The notes under the pieces were generated by a model. The model was not told the DNA's origin. It ran no database searches and saw nothing but the letters and a program-made list of their open reading frames with translations. A DNA stretch of 64,000 bases from positions 248,001 through 312,000 of the forward strand of contig NZ_OOHJ01000015.1 in assembly GCF_900323885.1 (NCBI RefSeq), in the 5' to 3' direction. This DNA is from [Actinomadura] parvosata subsp. kistnae. GTDB taxonomy: Bacteria; Actinomycetota; Actinomycetes; Streptosporangiales; Streptosporangiaceae. Shown piece by piece: positions 43,647 through 51,842 of the stretch; the stretch's first letter is position 1, and each line of letters opens with the position of its first letter. The position numbers were made by a program, and so were the translations under genes.

Positions 43647-45004
43647 GACGGCTCCGTCGCCGTCGGCACCATGAGCCGCCTGGTCGTCGCAAGGCCCCAC
43701 GCGTCGAGCGCCGCGATCGGGTCGCTCGACCCGCGCAGCCCGCCGGTGCCCTCGATGTGCGCCGCCCACTCCTCGCGGGCCTCCACCTCGGGCCGCGCCA
43801 TGATGCAGTCGGGGTCGTTGACCCACCAGCGGGCGTGCAGGAACTCGCGGGCCGCACCGGTGAGCCGGGCGCCTAGCTGGGAGGGCTGGCTGATGTCACC
43901 GGACTTGGGGTACAGGGTGGGGGCGATGTCGGGGCTGACCCGCATGATGTCGACCAGGCCGATGCTGGGCAGCATCGGCGCGCCGCAGCCGTGCAGCGTG
44001 GCGCCGGGACCGGCGCCCCGCCGGATCAGCTCCAGGCCCAGCCGGTACGCGGCGATCGGGTCCATGTCCTCGTGCCGCCGGCCCGCCAGCGCCCCGGCAT
44101 AGACGAAGTCGAGCTTGAAGTGGCTGATGCCCATCGCGGCGAGGGTCCGGAAGACGTGCACCAGGTGCTCGGCCGCCTCCGGGTGGGTGACGTCGAGCAC
44201 GGCCAGGTCCTGGTCCCACATGTGGCCCGCGTACGCGCCGCCGACCAGCCAGTCGGGGTGCTCGCGGAAGATCCGGCTGCGGTGCCCGACCAGGAACGGC
44301 GCGGTCCAGATGCCCGCCCGGTGCCCGGCGCCGGTCACGGCGTCCACGGCCCGGGCCAGCGAGCCGAACTCGGGCCTGATCTCCAGCCAGTCGCCGATCT
44401 CGGCTTCATAGCCGTCGTCGATGAGGAACATGTCGGCGCCCAGGCCGTGCTTGTGCGACAGCTCCAGGTTCTCGATCACGTCGGCGTCGGTGACCTTGCC
44501 CCAGTAGCCGTACCAGGTGCACCACATGGGCGGGACGGCGGGGAAGGCGCGCGGCCCGGCCGTGCTGCCGGTCGTGCTGCCGGTCGTGCTGCCGGTCGTG
44601 CTGCCGGTCGTGCTGCCCGCCATGCTGTCGGCCCAGTCGCGCAACGCCCGCCCGAGCCCGTGCTCCGAGCGGTGGTGGCGCACGGGGCCGTCGGCGGAGA
44701 CGACCAGGCGGCCCTTGTCCTCCCTGACCCGGATCGAGGGCACCGTGAGCGGGTCCGGCGCGGACCACAGCTCGACGGAGCCGTCGCCCGGCTCGATCGC
44801 CAGCAGCCCCTCGCCCTGGAAGACGCCGTCGGGGACGGGCGTCTCCGGGCGGTAGGCGAGCACCTGGATCGTCTCGGTGGCCGGCCGGGGCGGGGCGTCG
44901 GTCCAGCGGTAGCGGCCCGACGGGCTCCAGGACTGCCAGCCATGCTCGAACACCCGCGCCTCGTGGGGGTGGCACCTGACCTCGCCGACGTCCGAGAACG
45001 GCAT
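43643..45004 (-). CDS. Alpha-galactosidase-like glycoside hydrolase (GH36), cytoplasmic
   Basis: 453 aa. GWQSWSPSG near the N-terminus, WCTWYGYWGKVTDADV, DDGYEAEIGDW, nucleophile Asp in FKLDFVYAG and acid/base Asp in RVSPDIAP are GH36/melibiase features, though it is shorter than classical enzymes of about 700 aa. No signal peptide. A GSTT repeat (about residues 129-148) sits between the beta-sandwich and the barrel. GAGGGA precedes ATG 45004. First gene of the operon, divergent from a ROK regulator. Confidence 0.85.
   Translation of the reverse strand: MPFSDVGEVRCHPHEARVFEHGWQSWSPSGRYRWTDAPPRPATETIQVLAYRPETPVPDGVFQGEGLLAIEPGDGSVELWSAPDPLTVPSIRVREDKGRLVVSADGPVRHHRSEHGLGRALRDWADSMAGSTTGSTTGSTTGSTTGSTAGPRAFPAVPPMWCTWYGYWGKVTDADVIENLELSHKHGLGADMFLIDDGYEAEIGDWLEIRPEFGSLARAVDAVTGAGHRAGIWTAPFLVGHRSRIFREHPDWLVGGAYAGHMWDQDLAVLDVTHPEAAEHLVHVFRTLAAMGISHFKLDFVYAGALAGRRHEDMDPIAAYRLGLELIRRGAGPGATLHGCGAPMLPSIGLVDIMRVSPDIAPTLYPKSGDISQPSQLGARLTGAAREFLHARWWVNDPDCIMARPEVEAREEWAAHIEGTGGLRGSSDPIAALDAWGLATTRRLMVPTATEPS
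44562..44621. repeat. 12-bp x5 in-frame microsatellite in the GH36 gene
   Basis: Four full copies and one nearly full copy of gtgctgccggtc. On the coding strand each encodes Gly-Ser-Thr-Thr. Copy changes preserve the frame and would alter only linker length. Confidence 0.92.
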
Positions 45005-45032
45005 CAGTCCCTCATTTCCTGTCCTGACTTAC

Positions 45033-45076
45033 GAAGGAGCGCTTCATTAGTAGCACCGGGACTCTTGGGGGGTCAA
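45033..45076 (-). promoter_or_regulatory. Promoter and candidate operator of the GH36-GH20 operon
   Basis: TTGACC (45076-45071) and TACTAA (45052-45047) with an 18-nt spacer read toward GH36. Directly after the -10, GAAG-N5-CTTC (45045-45033) contains the 11-mer AAGCGCTCCTT, which recurs in the PhyH/AraC promoter. Confidence 0.6.
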
Positions 45077-45140
45077 CGCCCGATTTTTTACGCTCTGCTG
45101 ACTCTCGCCGCGGCGACTGGCCGCCCGCCTGCCGCTGGCA

Positions 45141-45171
45141 TAATGTCTTGTTACAGAGGACACCTACATTA
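45141..45171. promoter_or_regulatory. Inverted repeat TAATGT-N19-ACATTA before the ROK gene
   Basis: Arms at 45141-45146 and 45166-45171, ending 9 nt before ATG 45181, in an AT-rich stretch. A plausible self-operator for the ROK repressor. Confidence 0.45.
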
Positions 45172-45180
45172 AGGACGGCG

Positions 45181-46335
45181 ATGGCGGACCTACGCGGCGG
45201 CGACCTGTCCCGGCTGCGCCAGCTCAACTCGCTGACCGCCATCCGCGAGCTGCGCGGATCCGGGCCGCTCACCCTGTCGGCGCTGGCCGAGCGCACGGGC
45301 CTGTCCCGGCCGTCCATGAAAGAGGTCACCGACGAGCTCATGGCGCTGGGCTGGGTGGAGGAGGTCCCGCCCAGCCAGGGCACCATGGGCCGGCCCGCCC
45401 GCCGCTACCGCTTCCGCGCCGACAGCGGCCACCTGGTGGGCGTCGACATAGGGGGTCACAACATCCGCGCCGCCCTGTCCGACCTCGACGGCCGCATCCT
45501 CGCCGAGACCCGGCAGCCGGTCCTGCCCGGCGCCCCGCTCGCCGAGCGGCTGGCCGCCATCGAACGAGCCGTCTCCGGCTGCCTCGCGCTCAGCCGGACG
45601 AGCGTCGAGCAGGTGTGGCTGATCTCGGTCGGCACCGTCGGCACCATCGACGTCGAGGGCCGCGTCATCTACTCCGCCGCCGTCCCCGCCTGGCGCGACC
45701 TCGACCTCGCCGGCGCGCTGCGCGAGGTCTTCCCCTGCCAGGTGCTCATCGAGAACGACAGCCGCCTGGCCGCCATGGCCGAGACCAGGCGCGGCGTCGC
45801 CAAGGGCGCGCGAGACGTGGTGTTCCTGCACGTCGGCAGGCGCATGGGCGCCGGCCTCATCATCGGCGGCAAGGTGCACCGCGGCTTCGGCGCCGCCGCC
45901 GGCGAGATCTCCATGCTGCCCGAGGCCCGCTGGTTCGACGCGCCCGAGCACCTCAACACGTGCGCGTGCGTCCCCGAGGGCACGCCGCCCGAGGACGCGG
46001 CCGGCTACACGCTCGCCGCCGCCCGCGACGGCGACCCGGTCGCGATCGAGGCGGTCGAGCGCTACGTCGACGACCTCGCCGTGGGCGCCGCCGCGATGGT
46101 GCTCATCATGGACCCGCAGATGGTGGTGCTCGGCGGCGGCTTCTCCCGCTCCGCCGACGTGCTGCTCGACCGGCTCCGGGAACGGCTGGAGCGGCGCTGC
46201 ATGCGGCTGCCGGAGGTGCGCGCCTCCACGCTGGGCGACGAGTGCGTGGTCGTCGGCGCCATCGACTACGCCGTCGAGCACCTGGACGAGCAGCTCTTCA
46301 CCCCCGACAGGGGCCCGCTCCCCGTCACCCGCTGA
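45181..46335 (+). CDS. ROK-family repressor of the galactoside/hexosaminide operon
   Basis: 384 aa from ATG 45181 (AAGGACGG upstream). Helix-turn-helix LTLSALAERTGLSRPSMKEV with a wing at TMGRPARRYRF, then a ROK domain: GVDIGGHNIRAAL, ENDSRLAAMAE, GAAAGEISMLP. The zinc-binding Cys cluster is reduced to CAC. Divergent from the seven-gene GH36 operon, its likely target, with an effector sugar such as galactose or an aminosugar. Confidence 0.88.
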   Translation: MADLRGGDLSRLRQLNSLTAIRELRGSGPLTLSALAERTGLSRPSMKEVTDELMALGWVEEVPPSQGTMGRPARRYRFRADSGHLVGVDIGGHNIRAALSDLDGRILAETRQPVLPGAPLAERLAAIERAVSGCLALSRTSVEQVWLISVGTVGTIDVEGRVIYSAAVPAWRDLDLAGALREVFPCQVLIENDSRLAAMAETRRGVAKGARDVVFLHVGRRMGAGLIIGGKVHRGFGAAAGEISMLPEARWFDAPEHLNTCACVPEGTPPEDAAGYTLAAARDGDPVAIEAVERYVDDLAVGAAAMVLIMDPQMVVLGGGFSRSADVLLDRLRERLERRCMRLPEVRASTLGDECVVVGAIDYAVEHLDEQLFTPDRGPLPVTR

Positions 46336-47272
46336 CCGGCGGCGCCGGCTCGTCCGCGGTCACCCGCAGGCGTGCGCGGTAGTCGCGGGGCGGCAGGCCG
46401 TACTCCTTCCTGAAGGCCCGGCTGAAGTGGAACGGGCTGACGAACCCCGAGGCCGCCGCTACCTGCCCGACGTCCAGATCCGTCACCTCCAGCAGGCTCG
46501 CCGCGTGCCGCACCCGCGCCCGGCGCACCGCCCGCATCGGCGTCTGCCCGGTCACCGCCGCGAACAGGTGGGCGAAGCGGGAGGGCGAGAGCGCGACCGC
46601 CCGGGCCAGCGTGGCGACCGAGTGCGGCGCGCCCGGCTCCGCCGCGATGATCGCCAGAGCCCGGCGGACCCGCTCGTCCCCCTCCTCACGCCGGCCCTCG
46701 CCCCGGCCCTCACCCCGTCCGTCACGCCCGGCGGTCGCGGTGGCCAGCACCAGCACCTCCTCCACCGCCCCCATCACCAGCTCCCGCGCCGCCCCGCCGA
46801 CCACCACCGCCGGCACCCGCGCCGCCTCCATCGGCTCGCCTCCGTGCGGTGCGTGCGGGGTCCAGCGCGCGTCCCGCACCGCCCGCAGGAACGCCTGCCC
46901 GATCCGCTCGTGCACCGCCCCCGGCACGCCCGCCACCAGGTGGGACCCGCCGCCCTTCGCGAACGGCGCCAGCCACGCCGCCCACGACGCCCTCGGCTGG
47001 AAGTGCACCCACCAGAACCGCCACCGCCCCGCCTCCGGCCGCACCCGGTAACGCTGGGCCACCCCCGACCCCAGCACCGCCAGGTCCCCCGCCCCCACCC
47101 GGAACGCGGCCCCGCCCTGCTCGACGAGCCCCTCCCCCGCCTCCGTCCACATCAGCAGCCAGCTCGGCGAGCCCCCGGCACGCCGCGTCCCGTAGCCGGC
47201 CTCCTTGTCGTAGTGGCCCACGATCATCAGCTCGGCAGCAGGAACAGACAGGTCCTCAGCGGTCACAGGCAT
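46325..47272 (-). CDS. AraC-family regulator with cupin sensor domain
   Basis: 315 aa. N-terminal cupin (WLLMWTEAGEGLVEQGG, GAGDLAVLGSGVAQRYRV) and C-terminal double helix-turn-helix (SVATLARAVALSPSRFAHLF, VGQVAAASGFVSPFHFSRAF, YGLPPRDYRAR). This type usually senses a sugar. The linker has a Gly/Arg/Glu-rich stretch near residues 183-200. It is divergent from a PhyH-like dioxygenase (35 bp apart) and overlaps the convergent ROK gene by 11 bp. Confidence 0.92.
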   Translation of the reverse strand: MPVTAEDLSVPAAELMIVGHYDKEAGYGTRRAGGSPSWLLMWTEAGEGLVEQGGAAFRVGAGDLAVLGSGVAQRYRVRPEAGRWRFWWVHFQPRASWAAWLAPFAKGGGSHLVAGVPGAVHERIGQAFLRAVRDARWTPHAPHGGEPMEAARVPAVVVGGAARELVMGAVEEVLVLATATAGRDGRGEGRGEGRREEGDERVRRALAIIAAEPGAPHSVATLARAVALSPSRFAHLFAAVTGQTPMRAVRRARVRHAASLLEVTDLDVGQVAAASGFVSPFHFSRAFRKEYGLPPRDYRARLRVTADEPAPPVSG

Positions 47273-47284
47273 ACCGTCGCACGA

Positions 47285-47300
47285 AAGCGCTCCTTAGCGT
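47285..47300 (+). promoter_or_regulatory. Leaderless -10 with adjoining AAGCGCTCCTT element
   Basis: TAGCGT (47295-47300) ends 7 nt before ATG 47308. AAGCGCTCCTT (47285-47295) overlaps its first base and is identical to the element in the GH36 promoter. Confidence 0.45.
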
Positions 47301-47307
47301 TGGAGAC

Positions 47308-48087
47308 ATGAGGCTCAACGACTTCCACGATCAGGGGTACGTGCTCGTGCCCGGTCTCCTCGCCCCCGAAGAGGTGGCCGAGCTGCGCGACGAGTTCATG
47401 GCGCTGCACGCCCGGGGCCCGATCCCCGGTCACTTCACGCCGCAGCCGCAGGAGCCCGGGCAGCCGTACGACATCCTGCGCGACTACCCCCGCATCATGC
47501 ACCCCCACCAGGTGAACGACGTCGCCCTGCGCTACCTGCTCGACCAGCGCATCGGGGCGATACTCCGCGACCTCCTGGGCGAGGAGCCGATAGCAGCCCA
47601 GAGCATGTTCTACTTCAAGCCGCCGGGCGCCAGGGGCCAGGCGCTGCACCAGGACAACTTCTACCTCCGCGTCGAGCCCGGCACCTGCGTGGCCGCCTGG
47701 GTGGCGCTCGACCGGGTGGATCGCGCCAACGGCGGACTGGAGGTCGTCCCCGGCACCCACCTCATGGACCTGTTCTGCCCGGAGGAGGCCGACGAGGGCG
47801 TCTCGTTCACCCGCGAGTACGTGCCGCCGCCGCCCGGCCTGGAGAAGGTCCCCGTGGACATGAACCCGGGCGACGTGCTCTTCTTCAACGGCAGCCTCGT
47901 GCACGGCTCGGAGCCGAACAGCACCGCCGACCGCTTCCGCCGCAGCTTCATCTGCCACTACGTGGGCCGCTCGGCCGAGCGCATCGCCGAGTACTACCCG
48001 ACGCTCACCATGTCGGGCGAGCCCGTGCGGCTCGAACCGGCCGTGGGCGGCGGCCCCTGCGGCACCGAGATCACCGGCCCGCACTAG
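47308..48087 (+). CDS. Phytanoyl-CoA dioxygenase (PhyH) family oxygenase
   Basis: 259 aa. Fe(II)-binding HxD in GQALHQDNFYL and distal His in GSLVHGSEPN, with Arg for 2-oxoglutarate in RFRRSFI; WVALDRVDRANGGLEVVPGTH is the family core. These enzymes hydroxylate small molecules with 2-oxoglutarate and O2. The divergent sugar-type AraC regulator suggests a catabolic substrate rather than phytanate. Confidence 0.88.
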   Translation: MRLNDFHDQGYVLVPGLLAPEEVAELRDEFMALHARGPIPGHFTPQPQEPGQPYDILRDYPRIMHPHQVNDVALRYLLDQRIGAILRDLLGEEPIAAQSMFYFKPPGARGQALHQDNFYLRVEPGTCVAAWVALDRVDRANGGLEVVPGTHLMDLFCPEEADEGVSFTREYVPPPPGLEKVPVDMNPGDVLFFNGSLVHGSEPNSTADRFRRSFICHYVGRSAERIAEYYPTLTMSGEPVRLEPAVGGGPCGTEITGPH

Positions 48088-48100
48088 GAGACGCCCGCAC

Positions 48101-49213
48101 TCACCCGCCGGAGATGTCGGACTCGGCGTCTCCGTCGGGTATGGGGCAGTCCCACGGGTCGTCCAGCCACCCGTCGGGAAGCAGCACCTTGGACCGCTCA
48201 CCCGACTTGCCCCGGGGCGTGTCGGTGTTGGGCGGCCACGGCTGGTCGTGCTCCAGCTTCGCGAGCCCGGCCCGCAGCCCGTCGAGCGACTCGGCCGTGG
48301 CCAGCTCCCGCCGCAGCTCGCTGCCGACCGTGAACCCCTTCAGGTACCAGCCGACGTGCTTGCGGAAGTCGGCCACGGCGTAACGCTCGATGTCGAAGCA
48401 CGCGGTCAGCCCCTCGGCGTGCCTGGCCATCGCCTCGGCCACCTCGCCGAGGGTCGGCTGGGCCCGCTCGGGGCTGCCGTTGAAGGCGTTCTCCAGATCC
48501 TTGAACAACCACGGCCGCCCCAGGCACCCGCGCCCGACCACCACCCCGTCGCAGCCGGTGCGCGCCACCATCCGCAGCGCGTCGTCGGCGCTCCAGATGT
48601 CGCCGTTGCCCAGCACGGGGATCTCGGGCACGGCCTCCTTCAGCCGGGCGATGGCCTCCCAGTCGGCCACGCCGCCGTAGTGCTGCTTGGCGGTGCGGGC
48701 GTGCAGCGCGATCGCCGCGACCCCCTCCTCGACGGCGATCCGGCCGGCGTCGAGGTAGGTCAGGTGGTCGTCGTCGATGCCCTTGCGCATCTTCATCGTC
48801 ACGGGCAGCGGCCCCGCGTTCGCGACCGCCTCGCGCAGGATGCGGCGCAGCAGGTTCCGCTTGTACGGCAGCGCCGACCCGCCCCCGCGCCTGGTCACCT
48901 TGGGCACCGGGCAGCCGAAGTTGAGGTCGATGTGGTCGGCGAGATCCTCCTCGGCGATCATCCTCGCCGCCCGCCCGACCGTGACCGGGTCCACCCCGTA
49001 GAGCTGGATGCTCCTCGGACGCTCCGACTCGTCGAACCTGATCATCCGCATCGTCTTCGGATTGCGCTCGACGAGGCCCCTGGTCGTGATCATCTCGCAC
49101 ACGAACAGCCCGGCGCCCTGCTCGCGGCAGAGCACCCGGAACGGGGCGTTCGTGATGCCCGCCATCGGCGCCAGCACCACCGGCGGCCACACCTCAATCG
49201 GCCCAATCTTCAC
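48101..49213 (-). CDS. dus: tRNA-dihydrouridine synthase (DusB type)
   Basis: 370 aa from GTG 49213. LAPMAGITNAPFRVLCREQGAG with FMN-binding residues, NFGCPVPKVTRRGGGSAL with the catalytic Cys, MKMRKGIDDD, HARTAKQHYGG and GNGDIWSADDA are Dus hallmarks. Reduces uridines in the tRNA D-loop with NADPH. The start has TACAAC ending 7 nt upstream and no distinct ribosome site, so it may be leaderless; an upstream in-frame extension exists but is not conserved-looking. Confidence 0.93.
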   Translation of the reverse strand: MKIGPIEVWPPVVLAPMAGITNAPFRVLCREQGAGLFVCEMITTRGLVERNPKTMRMIRFDESERPRSIQLYGVDPVTVGRAARMIAEEDLADHIDLNFGCPVPKVTRRGGGSALPYKRNLLRRILREAVANAGPLPVTMKMRKGIDDDHLTYLDAGRIAVEEGVAAIALHARTAKQHYGGVADWEAIARLKEAVPEIPVLGNGDIWSADDALRMVARTGCDGVVVGRGCLGRPWLFKDLENAFNGSPERAQPTLGEVAEAMARHAEGLTACFDIERYAVADFRKHVGWYLKGFTVGSELRRELATAESLDGLRAGLAKLEHDQPWPPNTDTPRGKSGERSKVLLPDGWLDDPWDCPIPDGDAESDISGG

Positions 49214-49296
49214 TCCGCCAGTTGTAGCGCAGGTCAGGCCGCAACCGGTATTCGCGGATAGTCTGTGATCGGCATCTACGGGTTGAGGGGGAATGG

Positions 49297-49941
49297 ATGC
49301 TTCTTCGCGTACGCGTGGCACTGCCCGATCGGCCGGGCTCCCTGGCGCAGGTCACCAAGGTGCTCGGCGCGGCGGGCGCCGACATCACGCAGGTGACGGT
49401 CCTCGACCGCGGCGCCGGCCGGGCCGTCGACGACATCACCGTCTTCTGCCCCGACAGCACGCCCAGGCAGGCGCTGCGCAAGAGCCTGGAGAGCGTCGAG
49501 GGCGTGACGGTCGAAGGCGTCTGGACCACGCGCGAGGCGCCGGGCACGTACCCGGAGCTGGAGATACTCAAGTACATCACCACGGCCGGCGACCGGGCGC
49601 TGACCACGCTCATCGACTCGCTGCCCGTCCTGTTCAGCGCCGACTGGGCGGCCACCGCCGCCGAGGGCCGCGTCGTCTACGCGAGCTGGCGCGCCCCCCA
49701 CGACCTCGTCCTGCCCGGCGAGGTGCCCGCCCGCCCCGCGGCCCTCACCCAGGACGGCGGCCCGCACCTCATCCACGCCCCGCTCCCGCCGCTGGCCCTG
49801 TCCCTCCTGCTCGCCCGCTCCGAGGGCCCCGCCTTCCACCGCATCGAGGTGCACCGCCTCACGAGGATTCTCGAGATCTTCCTCAGCCTCCCCGCCACCG
49901 AACGCAGCATCGCCCGCCAGCTCCGCAAGGAGCCCCGGTAG
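49297..49941 (+). CDS. ACT-domain amino-acid-binding protein
   Basis: 214 aa. Residues 1-70 (LRVRVALPDRPGSLAQVTKV, GADITQVTVLDRG) are an ACT domain, which binds amino acids. The remaining 140 residues have no recognised motif but resemble the C-terminal part of actinobacterial ACT-only regulators. GAGGGG lies before ATG 49297. Divergent from dus; tRNA genes follow. Confidence 0.82.
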   Translation: MLLRVRVALPDRPGSLAQVTKVLGAAGADITQVTVLDRGAGRAVDDITVFCPDSTPRQALRKSLESVEGVTVEGVWTTREAPGTYPELEILKYITTAGDRALTTLIDSLPVLFSADWAATAAEGRVVYASWRAPHDLVLPGEVPARPAALTQDGGPHLIHAPLPPLALSLLLARSEGPAFHRIEVHRLTRILEIFLSLPATERSIARQLRKEPR

Positions 49942-50007
49942 CACCCACGAGTAAGCATCCGGTCCAGAAACGCGCTATTGTTAACCACGCAGCAACGCAA
50001 ATGCGGC

Positions 50008-50079
50008 GCGGAAGTGGCTCAGTGGTAGAGCATCACCTTGCCAAGGTGAGGGTCGCGGGTTCGAATCCCGTCTTCCGCT
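50008..50079 (+). tRNA. tRNA-Gly (anticodon GCC)
   Basis: Acceptor arms GCGGAAG/CTTCCGC, anticodon stem ACCTT/AAGGT-type with loop TTGCCAA, T-loop GTTCGAATC. Discriminator T at 50079; CCA is not encoded. Confidence 0.96.
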
Positions 50080-50096
50080 CGGAGCGGGTTTGACTC

Positions 50097-50170
50097 GGTG
50101 GCGTGGCCGAGAGGCGAGGCAGCGGCCTGCAAAGCCGTCCACACGGGTTCAAATCCCGTCGCCACCTCCA
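50097..50170 (+). tRNA. tRNA-Cys (anticodon GCA)
   Basis: Acceptor GGTGGCG/CGCCACC, anticodon loop CTGCAAA, T-loop GTTCAAATC. CCA is encoded at 50168-50170. Confidence 0.96.
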
Positions 50171-50171
50171 A

Positions 50172-50246
50172 GGACGATTAGCTCAGCGGGAGAGCGCTTC
50201 CCTGACACGGAAGAGGTCACTGGTTCAATCCCAGTATCGTCCACCA
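50172..50246 (+). tRNA. tRNA-Val (anticodon GAC)
   Basis: Begins 2 nt after the tRNA-Cys CCA. Acceptor GGACGAT/ATCGTCC, anticodon loop CTGACAC between CTTCC and GGAAG, T-loop GTTCAATCC, encoded CCA at 50244-50246. Confidence 0.96.
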
Positions 50247-50256
50247 TCCCGCGATC

Positions 50257-50287
50257 AGCCCCAGCTCTCACGAGCCTGGGGCTTTTT
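50257..50287 (+). terminator. Intrinsic terminator of the tRNA cluster
   Basis: AGCCCCAG (50257-50264) pairs with CTGGGGCT (50276-50283) and is followed by TTTTT, a classical rho-independent terminator. Confidence 0.92.
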
Positions 50288-50368
50288 CGCGCCCGCCGAC
50301 CAGGGCGCCCGCCCTGGCGGGTACTCTCCTGGGCGCCCGTTCGCCCCGGCGGGTGTTCGTCCGGGCAC

Positions 50369-50430
50369 GCGTCCGCCCCGGCCGGGTTCGCCCAGGCGCG
50401 CGTCCGCCCCGGCCGGGTTCGCCCAGGCGC
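50369..50430. repeat. 31-bp x2 direct repeat
   Basis: Two identical units starting gcgtccgccccggccgggtt at 50369 and 50400, with degenerate relatives over about 50300-50460. The 50288-50532 spacer holds no gene. Confidence 0.75.
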
Positions 50431-50532
50431 GCGTTCACCCTCGCTCGCACCCGCCTCGGGCGCGCGTCCGTTCGGGGTGTGCGTCCGAGGCGCGACCCGC
50501 CCCTTAATGGTCGCGCGTTCGCCGCTTCCGCC

Positions 50533-50546
50533 TGTTAGCGTTACCG
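50533..50546. promoter_or_regulatory. Operator-like TGTTAGCGTTACCG upstream of LacI
   Basis: Shares TGTTAGCG with the sites at 53378 and 53595 and lies 18 bp upstream of the LacI start, suggesting autoregulation. Confidence 0.55.
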
Positions 50547-50564
50547 CTGAGGGGGTGAGCCGCG

Positions 50565-51587
50565 GTGCGATCCAAACCGGGCAGACCTGCGGTGCTCATG
50601 GACGTCGCCGTGCTCGCCGGCGTGTCCACCATGACCGTCTCGCGCGTGCTCAACACGCCCGACCTCGTACGCGCCGAGACCAGGGCCCGCGTGCTGGCCG
50701 CCGTCCGCGAGCTCGACTACCGGCCCAACCAGGCCGCCCGCCAGCTCGTCACCGGCCGCTCCGGCGTGCTCGGCGTCGTCAGCATCGACACCACCCTGTA
50801 CGGCCCCGCCTCCACCCTCTACTGCATCGAGCAGGCCGCCCGGCACGCCGGCTACAACGTCAGCATCGCCAGCCTCAGCTCGCTCAACCGCCGGTCGATG
50901 GAGGAGGGCGTGCAGCGGCTGCGCACCCAGGCGGTCGACGGCGTGATCATCGTCGCGCCGCACGAGTCGGCCGCCGACGGGCTGCGGCACCTGCCGCCCG
51001 AGATGCCCGTCGTCGCGGTGGACGCCGGCGACGACATCCCCGTCCCCGTCGCCAAGGTCGACCAGCGGGCCGGCGCCGCCCGCGTCACCCGCCACCTGCT
51101 CAGCCTCGGCCACCGCACCGTGTGGCACGTGGCGGGGCCCGCCGACTGGCTCGACGCCAACGGCCGCATCGAGGGGTGGCGAGGCGTGCTGGAGGCGGCC
51201 GGGCGGCCCGTGCCCGACGTGCTGCGCGGCGACTGGAGCGCCCGCTCCGGCTACCGGCTCGGCCGCGACCTCGCCGCCGACCCCGAGGTCACCGCCGTGT
51301 TCGTGGCCAACGACCAGATGGCGCTCGGCGTCCTGCGCGCCCTGCGCGAGGCGGGGCGGCGGGTGCCCGAGGACGTGAGCGTGGCGGGCTTCGACGACAT
51401 CCCGGAGTCCGCCTACTTCTGGCCGCCGCTGACCACCGTCCGCCAGGACTTCGGCGAGGTCGGGCGGCACGCCTTCCACATGCTGCTCGACCGCATGGCG
51501 GGGGCCGAGCCGGAGCCGCGGCGGCTCGTCGAGCCGGAGCTCGTCGTCCGCGAAAGCACCGGCACCGCCCCGACACCCGCCCCCTGA
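50565..51587 (+). CDS. LacI-family regulator of arabinofuranoside uptake
   Basis: 340 aa from GTG 50565 (AGGGGG upstream). Helix-turn-helix VLMDVAVLAGVSTMTVSRVL, then the hinge region YRPNQAARQLVTGRSGVLGV. The effector domain ends AGFDDIPESAYFWPPLTTVR. The same TGTTAGCG-type site occurs before this gene, before the GH51 gene and before the binding-protein gene, so it most likely represses all three, responding to arabinose or an arabino-oligosaccharide. Confidence 0.92.
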   Translation: MRSKPGRPAVLMDVAVLAGVSTMTVSRVLNTPDLVRAETRARVLAAVRELDYRPNQAARQLVTGRSGVLGVVSIDTTLYGPASTLYCIEQAARHAGYNVSIASLSSLNRRSMEEGVQRLRTQAVDGVIIVAPHESAADGLRHLPPEMPVVAVDAGDDIPVPVAKVDQRAGAARVTRHLLSLGHRTVWHVAGPADWLDANGRIEGWRGVLEAAGRPVPDVLRGDWSARSGYRLGRDLAADPEVTAVFVANDQMALGVLRALREAGRRVPEDVSVAGFDDIPESAYFWPPLTTVRQDFGEVGRHAFHMLLDRMAGAEPEPRRLVEPELVVRESTGTAPTPAP

Positions 51588-51842
51588 GCCTCCGCCCCGG
51601 AGCCGGGCGCCGCGATCACGCCCTGTCCACGCCCTGTCCACGCCGCCCATCCGCATCCGCCGAGCTCCCCACTTCCGGCCCGCCGTCTCTCCGCCTCTGC
51701 GGCGCGCCTCGCCACACCACGCGCTTCGCAGGCGCGACGCTTGCGCTACGGCGCCCCACCTGCGGGACCAGGCACGCCGACGTCACGGACCAAACCTTCG
51801 CCGCGCCCCCGTCCGAGGGGCGCGGCACGCCGGGGGCGGGGG

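Noticed and set aside
50246..50564. Integrated element or att site downstream of the tRNAs
   Set aside because: No integrase, no duplicated tRNA 3' end, and normal gene content follows.
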